NCBI RefSeq assembly: GCF_046736075.1
Contig: NZ_CP177163.1
Span: 2,418,001 to 2,482,000 of the forward strand
Direction: 5' to 3'
DNA: 64,000 nt
Source: Stenotrophomonas sp046736075
GTDB lineage: Bacteria > Pseudomonadota > Gammaproteobacteria > Xanthomonadales > Xanthomonadaceae
The notes under the pieces were generated by a model. The model did not search any database and had not been told where the DNA came from. It was given only the letters and a program-made list of their open reading frames with translations. Below, one piece after another: positions 8,744 to 21,653 of the stretch (positions are counted from its first letter, which is position 1; each line of letters starts with the position of its first letter). The translations under genes and the position numbers were made by a program.

Positions 8744-9649
8744 ATGTTCTTTCGCAACCTGACGCTGTTCCGCTTCCCGACCGCCACCGACTTCTCCGAG
8801 GTCGACACCCTGCTGCCGCAGGTCCTGCTCAAGCCGGTCGGCCCGCTTGAAATGACCTCGCGCGGTTTCATCTCGCCGTTCGGCCGTGAAGAGAAGGCCG
8901 TGTTCTCCCATCGCATCGGCGATGCCCTGTGGCTGACCGTGGGCGGTGAAGACAAGATCCTGCCTGGCGCGGTGGTCAACGACCTGCTGGCGCGCAAGCT
9001 CGAGGAAATCGAGGAGAAGGAAGGCCGCAAGCCGGGTGGCCGCGAGCGCAAGCGCATGAAGGACGACCTGCTGCATGAACTGATGCCGCGTGCCTTCATC
9101 AAGAGCTCGCGTACCGACGCGCTGATCGACCTGACGCACGGTTACGTGGCCGTGGACAGTTCCAGCCGCAAGACCGGCGAGAACGTGATGTCCGACATCC
9201 GTGGCCTGCTCGGCAGCTTCCCGGCGATGCCGCTGAACGCCGAAGTGGCGCCGCGCTCGATCCTGACCGGCTGGATCGCCGGCGAGGCACTGCCGACCGG
9301 CCTGAGCCTGGGCGAAGAATGCGAGATGAAGGACCCGGCCGAGGGCGGCGCCGTGGTCAAGTGCCAGCACCAGGAACTGCGCTGCGACGAGATCGACAAG
9401 CACCTGGATGCCGGCAAGCAGGTCACCAAGCTCGCGCTGGTGTTCGAGGACAACCTGTCCTTCGTGCTCGGCGACGACCTGATCGTGCGCAAGCTGAAGT
9501 TCCTGGACGGGGCGCTGGACCAGCTCGAACACGCCGACGACGACGGCCGCCGCGCCGAACTGGATGCCCGTTTCGCCCTGCAGAGTGGCGAAGTCCGGCG
9601 CCTGTTCCTGCTGCTGGAAGAGGCTTTCAAGCTCAGCAAGGCCGATTGA
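8744..9649 (+). CDS. rdgC: Recombination-associated protein RdgC
   Basis: The 301-residue protein matches RdgC over its full length (N terminus MFFRNLTLFRF, then LEEIEEKEGRKPGGRERKRM and the C-terminal ALQSGEVRRLFLLLEEAF). RdgC forms a ring-shaped dimer on double-stranded DNA and limits RecA-promoted recombination. The frame extends upstream into ttcA, but the ATG at 8744 gives the canonical N terminus. Two bases after the stop a GTAG palindrome array begins. Confidence 0.96.
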   Translation: MFFRNLTLFRFPTATDFSEVDTLLPQVLLKPVGPLEMTSRGFISPFGREEKAVFSHRIGDALWLTVGGEDKILPGAVVNDLLARKLEEIEEKEGRKPGGRERKRMKDDLLHELMPRAFIKSSRTDALIDLTHGYVAVDSSSRKTGENVMSDIRGLLGSFPAMPLNAEVAPRSILTGWIAGEALPTGLSLGEECEMKDPAEGGAVVKCQHQELRCDEIDKHLDAGKQVTKLALVFEDNLSFVLGDDLIVRKLKFLDGALDQLEHADDDGRRAELDARFALQSGEVRRLFLLLEEAFKLSKAD

Positions 9650-9650
9650 C

Positions 9651-9973
9651 GTAGAGCGGGGCTCTGCCCCGCTGCGCGCGATCCCTCAGCGGGGCAGAGC
9701 CCCGCTCTACGTCCTGCTGCGCGTGGTCCTTCAGCGGGGCAGAGCCCCGCTCCGCTGCACGCGATCCCTCAGCGGGGCAGAGCCCCGCTCTACGTTCTGC
9801 TGCACGCGATCCTTCAGCGGGGCAGAGCCCCGCTCTACGACCTGCTGCACGTGGTCCCTCAGCGGGGCAGAGCCCCGCTCTACGCCCTGCTGCGCGTGGT
9901 CCCTCAGCGGGGCAGAGCCCCGCTCTACGTTCTGCTGCGCGTGGTCCTTCAGCGGGGCAGAGCCCCGCTCTAC
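9651..9973. repeat. SMAG palindrome array A: one forward and seven reverse copies
   Basis: The 374-base gap between rdgC and the metallopeptidase gene is almost entirely palindromes. One forward GTAG copy (9651-9673) is followed by reverse copies beginning at 9688, 9733, 9771, 9816, 9861, 9906 and 9951. The period is 45 bases, except that the second reverse copy has lost its CTAC end and the spacing to the next is 38. Spacers are themselves near-identical (CTGCTGC-CGTGGTCC type), so the unit that was amplified is palindrome plus spacer. Arms are AGCGGGGC/GCCCCGCT. Open frames through this array are low-complexity artefacts. Confidence 0.9.
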
Positions 9974-10023
9974 CCGCCACCCCGCAGTCATCTGCGGCGC
10001 GCCGTCGGCGCTATGCTGTACCC

Positions 10024-10800
10024 ATGTCCGGATTCCTCCGCCGCCTCATTTCGCCGGCTGCCCCCACCCTGCAGCGCGACACGGTACGGCTGCGCCTGGA
10101 AGATGCGGAGATCGACGTGCTGCGCGTGCGCGATCCGCGTGCGCGTCGCATCAAACTCAGCGTGGACGAGCGCGGCGTGCGCCTGACCCTGCCGCCGCGC
10201 GCCAGTCTGGTGATGGGCGAGCGCTTCCTCGAACAGCACCGTGATTGGCTGTCCACGCAGCTGCGCAGCTACCAGGCGCACAACCTGCCACCCCCGCTCG
10301 TGATCGGCGAGCCCGGCCAACTGCCCCTGCGCGGCGAACTGGTCGCGCTGCGCTGGGAGAGCGGCCGCTTCGCTCACCTGGAGCGCGATGCGGCGGGCCT
10401 GGTGATGCACTGGCCCGCGCGCGGCAACGAGGCCACCCTGCGCCGCAGCCTGCGCGAGTTCTATGAAGCCCAGACCCGCGCCGACGTGGGCCAGTGGCTG
10501 CCCCGTTACCTGCCCGGGCTGCCGCGCGCGCCGGCACGGTTGCGGCTTAAGGTGATGTCGTCGCAATGGGGCTCGCTGGCCCCGGACGGCAGCATGGCGC
10601 TGGACCTCGCCCTGGTGCTGGGGCGTCCCTCGGCGTTCGAATACGTGCTGGTCCACGAGCTGTGCCACCTGATCCAGCCCAACCATTCGCCGGCCTTCTG
10701 GGCCGAGGTGGAAAAGCGGTTCCCGGCCTGGCAGGACGAGCGCGACTACTTCCAGCGCGAAGGCCGCCGCCTCAAGGCAATGCTCCGCCAACTGCTGTAA
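10024..10800 (+). CDS. YgjP/DUF45-type zinc metallopeptidase
   Basis: The 258-residue cytoplasmic protein has the zinc motif HELCH (His211, Glu212, His215) and a third ligand candidate, His221, in QPNHSPAFW. These are the hallmarks of the YgjP-like, WLM/SprT-related DUF45 family. The N-terminal half (residues 28-120) is the beta-rich domain typical of the family (RARRIKLSVDERGVRLTLPP). Family members often sit beside restriction systems; none is here. The gene is enclosed by two unrelated palindrome arrays, and its TAA stop lies inside the GTAA head of the first unit of the downstream array. The physiological substrate is unknown. Confidence 0.9.
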   Translation: MSGFLRRLISPAAPTLQRDTVRLRLEDAEIDVLRVRDPRARRIKLSVDERGVRLTLPPRASLVMGERFLEQHRDWLSTQLRSYQAHNLPPPLVIGEPGQLPLRGELVALRWESGRFAHLERDAAGLVMHWPARGNEATLRRSLREFYEAQTRADVGQWLPRYLPGLPRAPARLRLKVMSSQWGSLAPDGSMALDLALVLGRPSAFEYVLVHELCHLIQPNHSPAFWAEVEKRFPAWQDERDYFQREGRRLKAMLRQLL

Positions 10801-11151
10801 TGCCGGCCGCTGGCCGGCAACCCGTGAAACCGTCCCCGCCGAGGTAATGCCGGCCGCTGGCCGGCAACCCGTGAAACCGCCCCGCCGGGGTAGTGCCGGC
10901 CGCTGGCCGGCAACCCGTGAAACCGTCCCCGCCGAGGTAATGCCGGCCGCTGGCCGGCAACCCGTGAAACCGTCCCCGCCGAGGTAGTGCCGGCCGCTGG
11001 CCGGCAACCCGTGAAACCGTCCCCGCCGAGGTAGTGCCGGCCGCTGGCCGGCAACCCATGAAATCGTCCCCGCGTAGGTAGTGCCGGCCGCTGGCCGGCA
11101 ACCCGTGAAACCGTCCCCGCCGAGGTAGTGCCGGCCGCTGGCCGGCAACCC
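10797..11151 (+). repeat. SMAG palindrome array B: eight direct copies
   Basis: The 365-base gap after the metallopeptidase gene consists of eight direct copies starting at 10797, 10844, 10890, 10937, 10984, 11031, 11078 and 11125. The period is 47 bases (46 once). Each unit is a palindrome with arms TGCCGGCC/GGCCGGCA and a GTAG or GTAA head, plus a conserved spacer CCCGTGAAACCGTCCCCGCC. Copy 6 carries the most spacer changes. The head of copy 1 contains the stop codon of the upstream gene. Confidence 0.9.
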
Positions 11152-11165
11152 ACCCAACCGCCAGC

Positions 11166-12047
11166 TCAGGCGCGGGCGCGCAATGCCGCCGCCTGCGCCC
11201 AGCGCTCGGCCACGCGCGGTGCGGTGATGCACACGGCCTGGTCGGTCACCGTGGTCACCGCACGCTCAAGCAGCTGGATGTCGGCTTCGTGCTGGCGCGC
11301 AACGTGCGGGTCCTCGAAGAAGATCGCCCGCTGGCAGTGGCCTTCCAGCACCCGGTCGGCAATCTGCGCGTCGCCACCCATCGGGCCGCTCTGGTAGCGC
11401 TCCACCCAGGCCTGGTCCTGCGGCCAGCCGCGGCTCCACGCCAGCTCGTTGAGACGCTGCCCGGTGGTGCCGGTGCCGATCCGCGTGCGGAACCGCGACA
11501 GCACCTCGAAATGCTCCGCGGCGAAGGCCAGCATCGCCGGCTTCATCGCGTCGTGCGCGATCAGCGCCAAGGTCTGGTGTTCGAAGGCGTGCAGATCATC
11601 GGCACCACGGTCTGCGGCGAGCCCGGCATGCACGCGCTCGATCTCGATCCAGTCGCGTGCGGTCGCCACGGTGGAGATGAAGGGCTTGCCGTGGATCACG
11701 CACTGGCGCTTGAGCGCGGTCGCTTCGGGGAAGATCGAGGACGGGTCGACCGGGTCCATCAGGTAGATCGCGCCGTCCAGGGTGCGCTCCGGCGTGCCCA
11801 TGCCGACCACTTCGGCCACCAGCTTCATCAAGCCGCCCTGGCGCCCGTTCGGATAGCGCCGCAGCGTCGCGAAATCCTGCAGGAAGCCCAGTCGCTGGAT
11901 CGCATCGAAGGTGCGCCCGACCGCATGCAGTTCCACTCCCAGTTCGCGCAGGCCGCTGTCGCTGGCGCGCAGCCAGCGGAACAGCGCGGCGTGCTTGTCG
12001 TGATGGTGCAGGCGGTTGGCGGCCAGGCCGATGCGCATGGGGGGCAT
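11166..12047 (-). CDS. Methylglyoxal synthase-like protein with two MGS-fold domains
   Basis: The 293-residue protein is about twice the size of E. coli MgsA (152 residues). The C-terminal half (about 157-290) has all catalytic features: IAHDAMK (His165, Asp166), SGPMGGD (Asp226), EDP (Asp246) and HEAD (His253, Asp256). It should convert dihydroxyacetone phosphate to methylglyoxal. The N-terminal half (about 4-135) looks like a second, degenerate copy: IGLAANRLHHHDKH aligns with the first strand and LDGAIYLMDPVDPSSIFPEATALKR, then KPFISTVATARDWI, with the end of the domain, but the His/Asp pair, SGPMGGD and HEAD are missing. It may be a regulatory domain. A second ATG at 12038 is an alternative start. 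Confidence 0.8.
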   Translation of the reverse strand: MPPMRIGLAANRLHHHDKHAALFRWLRASDSGLRELGVELHAVGRTFDAIQRLGFLQDFATLRRYPNGRQGGLMKLVAEVVGMGTPERTLDGAIYLMDPVDPSSIFPEATALKRQCVIHGKPFISTVATARDWIEIERVHAGLAADRGADDLHAFEHQTLALIAHDAMKPAMLAFAAEHFEVLSRFRTRIGTGTTGQRLNELAWSRGWPQDQAWVERYQSGPMGGDAQIADRVLEGHCQRAIFFEDPHVARQHEADIQLLERAVTTVTDQAVCITAPRVAERWAQAAALRARA

Positions 12048-12365
12048 CCGACAGAGGAAGGAGGCCGCAGTGTAATGCGATCGCCTGCCCGTGGCGCAGC
12101 CGCAGGAATGCGATGGCGGACCGGCGCATTGCGTGCGTGGCGTCACGCACACAGGGGTTTGCAACAAGTTTCATTGCCGCGCGTGGCGCAATCGCTAGGG
12201 TGAGTCGGATGCAGCGCAGCGCATGTCGTCAACGACGCCGACAGGCTGCGCAGGCCGATGTTCCGGTGGCGAGGGGGAGGGCGGGCGCACCTGCAGGGAG
12301 GCCCGCCATTCGACGCTGCCCAGGGCGCATTGCCGTTGGCAACCATGATGCAGGGGGCAGAATCA
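12048..12365. other. Divergent intergenic region
   Basis: These 318 bases separate two divergent genes and must hold both promoters. I see no convincing gene, palindrome or repeat in it. GGGGG about 10 bases before the ATG at 12366 is the only clear ribosome-binding candidate. Confidence 0.5.
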
Positions 12366-14525
12366 ATGATCACCAGTGAACAACGGCCTGGACAGACCGC
12401 GTCCATGCCGGCACAGGGGCAATGGCCGCTGCGCCGTGAGGTGGTCTCCCTGCCGCTGCCCGGCGGGCTGGTGGCCGGGGCACAGGTGACGGTGGACCCG
12501 CTCACCGGGTCCGGCTCCCTGCTGCGCTGGGCCATCCCGCTGCTGCTGATGGTGCTGGTCCTGCTGTTGATGCACGCCTACGGCTACTGGCGGCTGCACC
12601 GCGAGGCCGGCGAACGCCGCCGCGCCGAGCGCCGCCTGCAGGACGTCTGCGCCACGCTGCCGGCGGTGGTGTACCAGGCGCGTCGCGGGCGCGATGGCGT
12701 GTTGTCGTTTCCGTATATCACCGGGGATACGTACTCGCTGTTCGGGCTGTCGGCCGAGGTGGCAATGGCCGATGAGTCACGCCTGTTCGCCACGGTCCAC
12801 CCGGACGACCAGACCCATCTGCGGCGCAGCGTGGAGGTGTCTGCCGCGCACCTGACGGTGATCGATGTCGAATTCCGCGCCTGTGGCCCGCAGGGATGGC
12901 GCTGGGTACGGTCGCGCGGCCAACCGATGGCTGCCGACGACGACAGCGTCAAATGGAGCGGCTACTGGATCGATGTCACCGCGTCGCACGAGCAGGCCAC
13001 CGCCCTGGCCGCGGCCCGCCGCGATGCCGAGGCCGCGGCGGCGGCCAAGGCGCACTTCCTGGCCACCATGAGCCACGAGATACGCACCCCGATGAGCGGC
13101 ATGCTGGGCATGCTCGAGGTGCTGGAAGATTCCGGGCTGGACGAAGAGCAGCGCGCGCTGCTGGCCACCGTGCACGATGCGGCCAGCCTGCTGCGGCAGA
13201 TCCTGGACGACGTGCTGGACTACTCGCGCATCGATGCCGGCGCGCTGCCGCTGGAAGCCACGCCGATCACGCTGGCCGGCATCATCGGCAACGTCCAGCG
13301 TCTGCTGGCACCGATGGCGGCCAACAAAGGGTTGTGGCTGCGCTACCGGATCGATCCGCGGGTCGCGGCCGGCCACTGCGGCGACGGCGTGCGCCTGCGC
13401 CAGATCCTGTTCAACCTGTTGGGCAATGCGCTGAAGTTCACCGCGCACGGCGGCGTGCGGATCGAACTGGACGTGCGTGCGGACGAGGGCGACCGGCAGC
13501 GCCTGTGCCTGGCGGTGATCGATACCGGCATCGGGGTGTCGGCCGAACAGCAGGCCCTGCTGTTCAGTCCGTTCACCCAGGCCGAGGCCTCGATCGGGCG
13601 CCGCTATGGCGGCAGCGGGCTCGGGCTGAGCATCTGCCGGGGGCTGGCCGGCCTGATGGAGGGCGAACTGCGCATGCACAGCTCACCCGGGCAGGGCACG
13701 CGCATGGAACTGGAGCTCACCCTGCCGGTCGCGCCCGGCCCGGGCGCCGCCCCCGCCAGTGCTCCCGACGAGACGAAGACCGTGTTCGCGCCCGGGCTGC
13801 AGGTGCTGGTGGCCGAGGACGATCCCATCCATCAGGCGCTGATGGCCTGGCGGCTGCGGCAACTGGGCCTGGGCCACACGATGGCCACGCAGGGCGAAGA
13901 AGCCCTGCGCCTGATGCAGGGCCGGGCCTTCGATCTGGTGATCACCGATTGCCAGATGCCGGTGATGGACGGCTACGCGCTGGCCAGTGCGATCCGGCGC
14001 ACCGAGCGCGCGACCGGGGCCGTGCCGGTGCCCATCGTGGGCCTCACCGCCAGTGTCCAGACGCAGACGCAGCAGCGCTGCCAGCAGGCCGGCATGGACC
14101 GCATGCTGACCAAGCCGATCACCCTGGAGGCCCTGCGCGAACACCTGGCGGCGCTGCTGGTGACCACGGCGGACATGGCCGCCTCGGTAGACCCGGTACC
14201 GTGCGTGGAGACGCTGGGCCGGCAGCTGGGCTCGACCGCGACCGCCCGGGAGGTGCTGGCGCTGATGCAGACCACCACCCGCGCCGATCTGGCCGGCCTG
14301 ACCCGGGCCGTGGCAGGGGATGACGCCGACGCGGCCACCAGCTGCCTGCACCGGATGGCGGGCGGGCTGGCGGTGGTGGGGGCGCGCCGGCTGGGCAAGC
14401 AGGCGCGTGGGCTGATGCGGGCGCTGGAGGAGGCCCCGCTGGCCGACAGCCGCGCCGGGCTGGGCCGGTTCAGCGCCGGGGTGGAGCGCTACCTGGCCGG
14501 GCTGTGCGGCGTGGAGTTTTCGTAA
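12366..14525 (+). CDS. Hybrid sensor histidine kinase/response regulator (BvgS/EvgS-like C-terminal modules)
   Basis: The 719-residue protein has a short N-terminal part (about 50 residues), one transmembrane helix (about 52-75, WAIPLLLMVLVLLLMHAYGY), a PAS-like domain (about 90-215), a HisKA domain with phospho-acceptor His237 in SHEIRTP, an HATPase domain (NALKF, DTGIG, GGSGLGL), a receiver with Asp528 in ITDCQMP and a C-terminal HPt with His662 in LHRMAG. This order matches the intracellular part of BvgS/EvgS kinases, but the periplasmic solute-binding domains of that class are missing. Frames upstream of 12366 do not supply them. A DNA-binding partner regulator is not adjacent. In-frame ATG codons upstream (e.g. 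12345) are possible starts. Confidence 0.9.
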   Translation: MITSEQRPGQTASMPAQGQWPLRREVVSLPLPGGLVAGAQVTVDPLTGSGSLLRWAIPLLLMVLVLLLMHAYGYWRLHREAGERRRAERRLQDVCATLPAVVYQARRGRDGVLSFPYITGDTYSLFGLSAEVAMADESRLFATVHPDDQTHLRRSVEVSAAHLTVIDVEFRACGPQGWRWVRSRGQPMAADDDSVKWSGYWIDVTASHEQATALAAARRDAEAAAAAKAHFLATMSHEIRTPMSGMLGMLEVLEDSGLDEEQRALLATVHDAASLLRQILDDVLDYSRIDAGALPLEATPITLAGIIGNVQRLLAPMAANKGLWLRYRIDPRVAAGHCGDGVRLRQILFNLLGNALKFTAHGGVRIELDVRADEGDRQRLCLAVIDTGIGVSAEQQALLFSPFTQAEASIGRRYGGSGLGLSICRGLAGLMEGELRMHSSPGQGTRMELELTLPVAPGPGAAPASAPDETKTVFAPGLQVLVAEDDPIHQALMAWRLRQLGLGHTMATQGEEALRLMQGRAFDLVITDCQMPVMDGYALASAIRRTERATGAVPVPIVGLTASVQTQTQQRCQQAGMDRMLTKPITLEALREHLAALLVTTADMAASVDPVPCVETLGRQLGSTATAREVLALMQTTTRADLAGLTRAVAGDDADAATSCLHRMAGGLAVVGARRLGKQARGLMRALEEAPLADSRAGLGRFSAGVERYLAGLCGVEFS

Positions 14526-14595
14526 TAGTTGCATGGTGTCGGATTCGGCCCTGTATGACAGTGGCGCGGTGTTTCCCCACCCTGGAGTGCCCGCC

Positions 14596-14877
14596 ATGAA
14601 CCCGCTCTCTTCCGCCGCAACCCCGGCTCCCGCCGCTGCCGTCGACCGCGCCACCCGCCTGCGCACCCTGGCCGGGGTACTGCGCCAGGCCCCCCAGTCC
14701 GACGCGGAGCTGCTGCTGGCCGGGCTGGCCCGCATGCTGGAGGCCCACATGGGCCGTGACCACGACGATGCGGTCAGCAATGCGCGCATCCGCGCTCAAC
14801 TGGACAACATCCAGCTGCTGCTGGCGCTGGAGATCGAGCGCGCCGGCATCGACCCCCAGGCCGCCCGCGCCGCCTGA
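14596..14877 (+). CDS. Small hypothetical protein
   Basis: The 93-residue protein is predicted helical and cytoplasmic, with no signal peptide, membrane helix or cysteine. The middle (residues 20-75: RLRTLAGVLRQAPQSDAELL, LDNIQLLLALEIERAG) looks like a helical bundle. GGAG lies about 9 bases before the ATG. It converges on gltD with an 11-base gap. I do not recognise a family; codon usage is like the neighbours, which supports it as a real gene. Confidence 0.65.
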   Translation: MNPLSSAATPAPAAAVDRATRLRTLAGVLRQAPQSDAELLLAGLARMLEAHMGRDHDDAVSNARIRAQLDNIQLLLALEIERAGIDPQAARAA

Positions 14878-14888
14878 TCCGTGGGGGC

Positions 14889-16334
14889 TCAGGCGGTGAC
14901 GAGCTGGACGATGCTGGCCGCCGCGTCGCGGCCCTCGGCCACGGCGGTGACCACCAGGTCGGCACCACGCACCGCATCGCCGCCGGCGAACAGGCGCGGG
15001 TGGGCGGTCTGGAACGGCAGCCGGCCCTGGCCGCCGGCCACGATGCGGCCGTTGTGGCCCGCCTCCACCCCGTGCGCAGCCAGCCAGGCCGGCGTGCTGG
15101 GCGAGAAGCCGAACGCGATGATCACCACGTCCGCTTCCAGCAGCGATTCGCTGCCGTCGATCGGTACCGCGTTGCGGCGGCCCTGCGCATCGGGCTCGCC
15201 GAGCTGGGTTTCCACCACCATCACCCCGATCACCTCGTCATCGGCACCGGCTTCGATCGACAGCGGCTGGCGGTTGAACAGGAAGCGCACGCCTTCTTCG
15301 CGTGCGTTGGCCACTTCGCGTGCCGAGCCGGGCATGTTGGCCTCGTCGCGACGGTAGGCGCAGGTCACCTTGGCCGCGCCCAGGCGCACCGCGCTGCGGA
15401 CGCAGTCCATGCCGGTGTCGCCACCGCCGAGCACCACCACCCGCTTGCCGTCCAGGTCCGGCAGGGCGATCTGGTCTTCCCAGCCGGCGATGGGCCGGCC
15501 GTGGGCGTCGCTGCCGCCGACGATGCGGCTGTTCTGCACCAGGAACGGCAGCGCCGGCAGCACGCCCTTGAGGTCCTGCCCAAGCAGGCCGCCATCGGTG
15601 TAGCGGTAAGCACCGGTGCCGACGAACACCGCGTCGTACTCGGCCAGAAGCTGGTCCACGCTGACATCGCGGCCGATCTCCACGCCCAGCCGGAACTGCA
15701 CGCCCATGCCTTCCAGCACGTTGCGGCGGCGGCTGATCACCGCCTTGTCCAGCTTGAAGCTGGGGATGCCGAACTGCAGCAGCCCGCCGATCTGTTCGTA
15801 ACGGTCGTACACCACCGCCTGGATGCCGGCATGCGCCAGGCGGTCCGCGCAGGCCAGGCCGGCCGGGCCTGCACCGATCACCGCCACGCGCTTGCCGGTG
15901 GGCTCCACGGCGGCCATGTCCGGGCGCCAGCCGGTGGCCAGGGCGGTATCGACGATGTACTTCTCCACGGCGCCGATGGTGACCGCGCCGAATTCCTCCA
16001 GCGTGCAGCTGCCTTCGCACAGGCGGTCCTGCGGACACACCCGGCCGCACACTTCCGGCAGCGGGTTGGTGGAGTGACACAGCGTGGCCGCTTCGTGGAT
16101 GCGGTTCTCCTGCACCAGCTGCAGCCATTGCGGGATGGCGTTGTGCACCGGGCACTTCCAGCTGCAGTACGGGTTGCCGCAGTCCAGGCAGCGGCCCGCC
16201 TGGAACTGGGCATCTTCCTTGCCGAACTTGCCGTACAGCTCACCCCAGTCGCCGGAGGTGCGCAGTTCGACCGGGATGCGCTGCGGCATGGTCCGGGGCA
16301 GGTCGAGGAACTGGAAAGCTTGCTTGCGGCTCAT
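14889..16334 (-). CDS. gltD: Glutamate synthase (NADPH) small subunit
   Basis: The 481-residue FAD/NADPH-dependent subunit passes electrons to GltB for reductive conversion of 2-oxoglutarate and glutamine to glutamate. Cysteine clusters for iron-sulfur binding are at CLDCGNPYCSWKC (about 49-61) and in CGRVCPQDRLCEGSC. Two Rossmann motifs, VIGAGPAGLACADRL (FAD) and VLGGGDTGMDCVRSA (NADPH), are intact. It follows gltB on the same strand, separated by 161 bases that contain three palindromes. Confidence 0.97.
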   Translation of the reverse strand: MSRKQAFQFLDLPRTMPQRIPVELRTSGDWGELYGKFGKEDAQFQAGRCLDCGNPYCSWKCPVHNAIPQWLQLVQENRIHEAATLCHSTNPLPEVCGRVCPQDRLCEGSCTLEEFGAVTIGAVEKYIVDTALATGWRPDMAAVEPTGKRVAVIGAGPAGLACADRLAHAGIQAVVYDRYEQIGGLLQFGIPSFKLDKAVISRRRNVLEGMGVQFRLGVEIGRDVSVDQLLAEYDAVFVGTGAYRYTDGGLLGQDLKGVLPALPFLVQNSRIVGGSDAHGRPIAGWEDQIALPDLDGKRVVVLGGGDTGMDCVRSAVRLGAAKVTCAYRRDEANMPGSAREVANAREEGVRFLFNRQPLSIEAGADDEVIGVMVVETQLGEPDAQGRRNAVPIDGSESLLEADVVIIAFGFSPSTPAWLAAHGVEAGHNGRIVAGGQGRLPFQTAHPRLFAGGDAVRGADLVVTAVAEGRDAAASIVQLVTA

Positions 16335-16357
16335 GGCGTGCTCGGATTGGTTGGCGT

Positions 16358-16446
16358 TGCCGGCCAGCGGCCGGCACTACCAGGTGGGGCTGCCGGCCAG
16401 CGGCCGGCACTACCAGGTGGGGCTGCCGGCCAGCGGCCGGCACTAC
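16358..16446 (-). repeat. SMAG palindrome trimer between gltB and gltD
   Basis: Three reverse-orientation copies (16358-16380, 16391-16413, 16424-16446) with arms TGCCGGCC/GGCCGGCA and CTAC ends repeat with a 33-base period and a CAGGTGGGGC spacer. They are inside the probable gltB-gltD transcript, where an RNA hairpin could set the ratio of the two subunit messages. Confidence 0.85.
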
Positions 16447-16495
16447 AGCGGTGGGAGGTGCGGCGCCGGTCGGGGGATCGGCGCCTCCCGCCCGG

Positions 16496-20950
<4,455 letters not shown>

Positions 20951-21115
20951 CTCTGCCTCGAAGTCGGGTGAGCGGCGACAGTCGTCCCCGCTCAATCCGT
21001 TGAGCGCAAGCGAAGGCACCGGATGACTCGACTAGAGCATAGTTGTTGCAACGCCGCAATACACGGTTGCAGGCGCAACCAAACCCCTGCTTTTCCAGCC
21101 TCCAACGCCCCGTGT

Positions 21116-21529
21116 TCAGCCGCAGCGCAGGCCGCTGATCACGCCCTTTTCGTCCAGTTCGATGTTCAGGCGCTCGCCCACGAATTCCATCGTGGTCATG
21201 TCGCTGGGCTTGAGCACGCGCAGTTGTTTGGCGCCGGCATCCTGCTGGGCCTGGTTGCCAACGGCATCGGTGAAGGCCTGGCCGACCAGGCTCTGCACCT
21301 GGGTGGCATCGCAGTTGCCGACCGGCGGTGCTTCCAGCGCTTTGCCGGTGGCATCGGCGGGCGCAGCCGCTGCTTCGGCGGCCTGCTGCGCATGCATGCC
21401 CACCGCTTCCTGCTCGTCCATCGGCGGCGCCTGGCAGGCGCTCAGCACAAGGACGGCCGGGAACAGGGCAATCGACAGAATCTTGGGACCCACAAAACGC
21501 CGCAGGCGGCGGAACGACAAGGACGACAT
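21116..21529 (-). CDS. I78-family peptidase inhibitor-like lipoprotein (copy 1)
   Basis: The 137-residue protein has a signal peptide ending VLSAC (lipobox) and a C-terminal domain of about 65 residues with the I78 pattern: CDATQVQSLVGQ, then RVLKPSDMTTMEF, then RLNIELDEKGVI and a terminal CG. The two cysteines at the domain ends would form a disulfide. I78 proteins include a fungal elastase inhibitor, so the expected role is inhibition of a serine protease at the envelope. Two similar proteins are at 22746 and 27913. It lies 165 bases upstream of gltB on the same strand. Confidence 0.8.
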   Translation of the reverse strand: MSSLSFRRLRRFVGPKILSIALFPAVLVLSACQAPPMDEQEAVGMHAQQAAEAAAAPADATGKALEAPPVGNCDATQVQSLVGQAFTDAVGNQAQQDAGAKQLRVLKPSDMTTMEFVGERLNIELDEKGVISGLRCG

Positions 21530-21653
21530 CGGCACTCCAGACATCCAACCGGGAAACGATGGAGCATATCGCCTGGACGGGGGCCAGGTGTTGGGGTTGC
21601 GTTATTGACGCGCTGCCGCACCGCCAACGGTGACACTGGCCGCCCCTTCCACG

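Noticed and set aside
9633..9991. Minus-strand open frames with repeating RAGLCPAEGPRAAER-type protein
   Set aside because: The frames arise from translating palindrome array A; the protein repeats follow the 45-base DNA period and similar frames exist on the other strand.
10797..11151. Possible CRISPR array or coding repeat protein
   Set aside because: The 47-base unit has a conserved spacer and a GTAG head; the translated frames (GCRPAAGTTSAGTVSRVAGQRP type) have no start signal and follow the DNA period.
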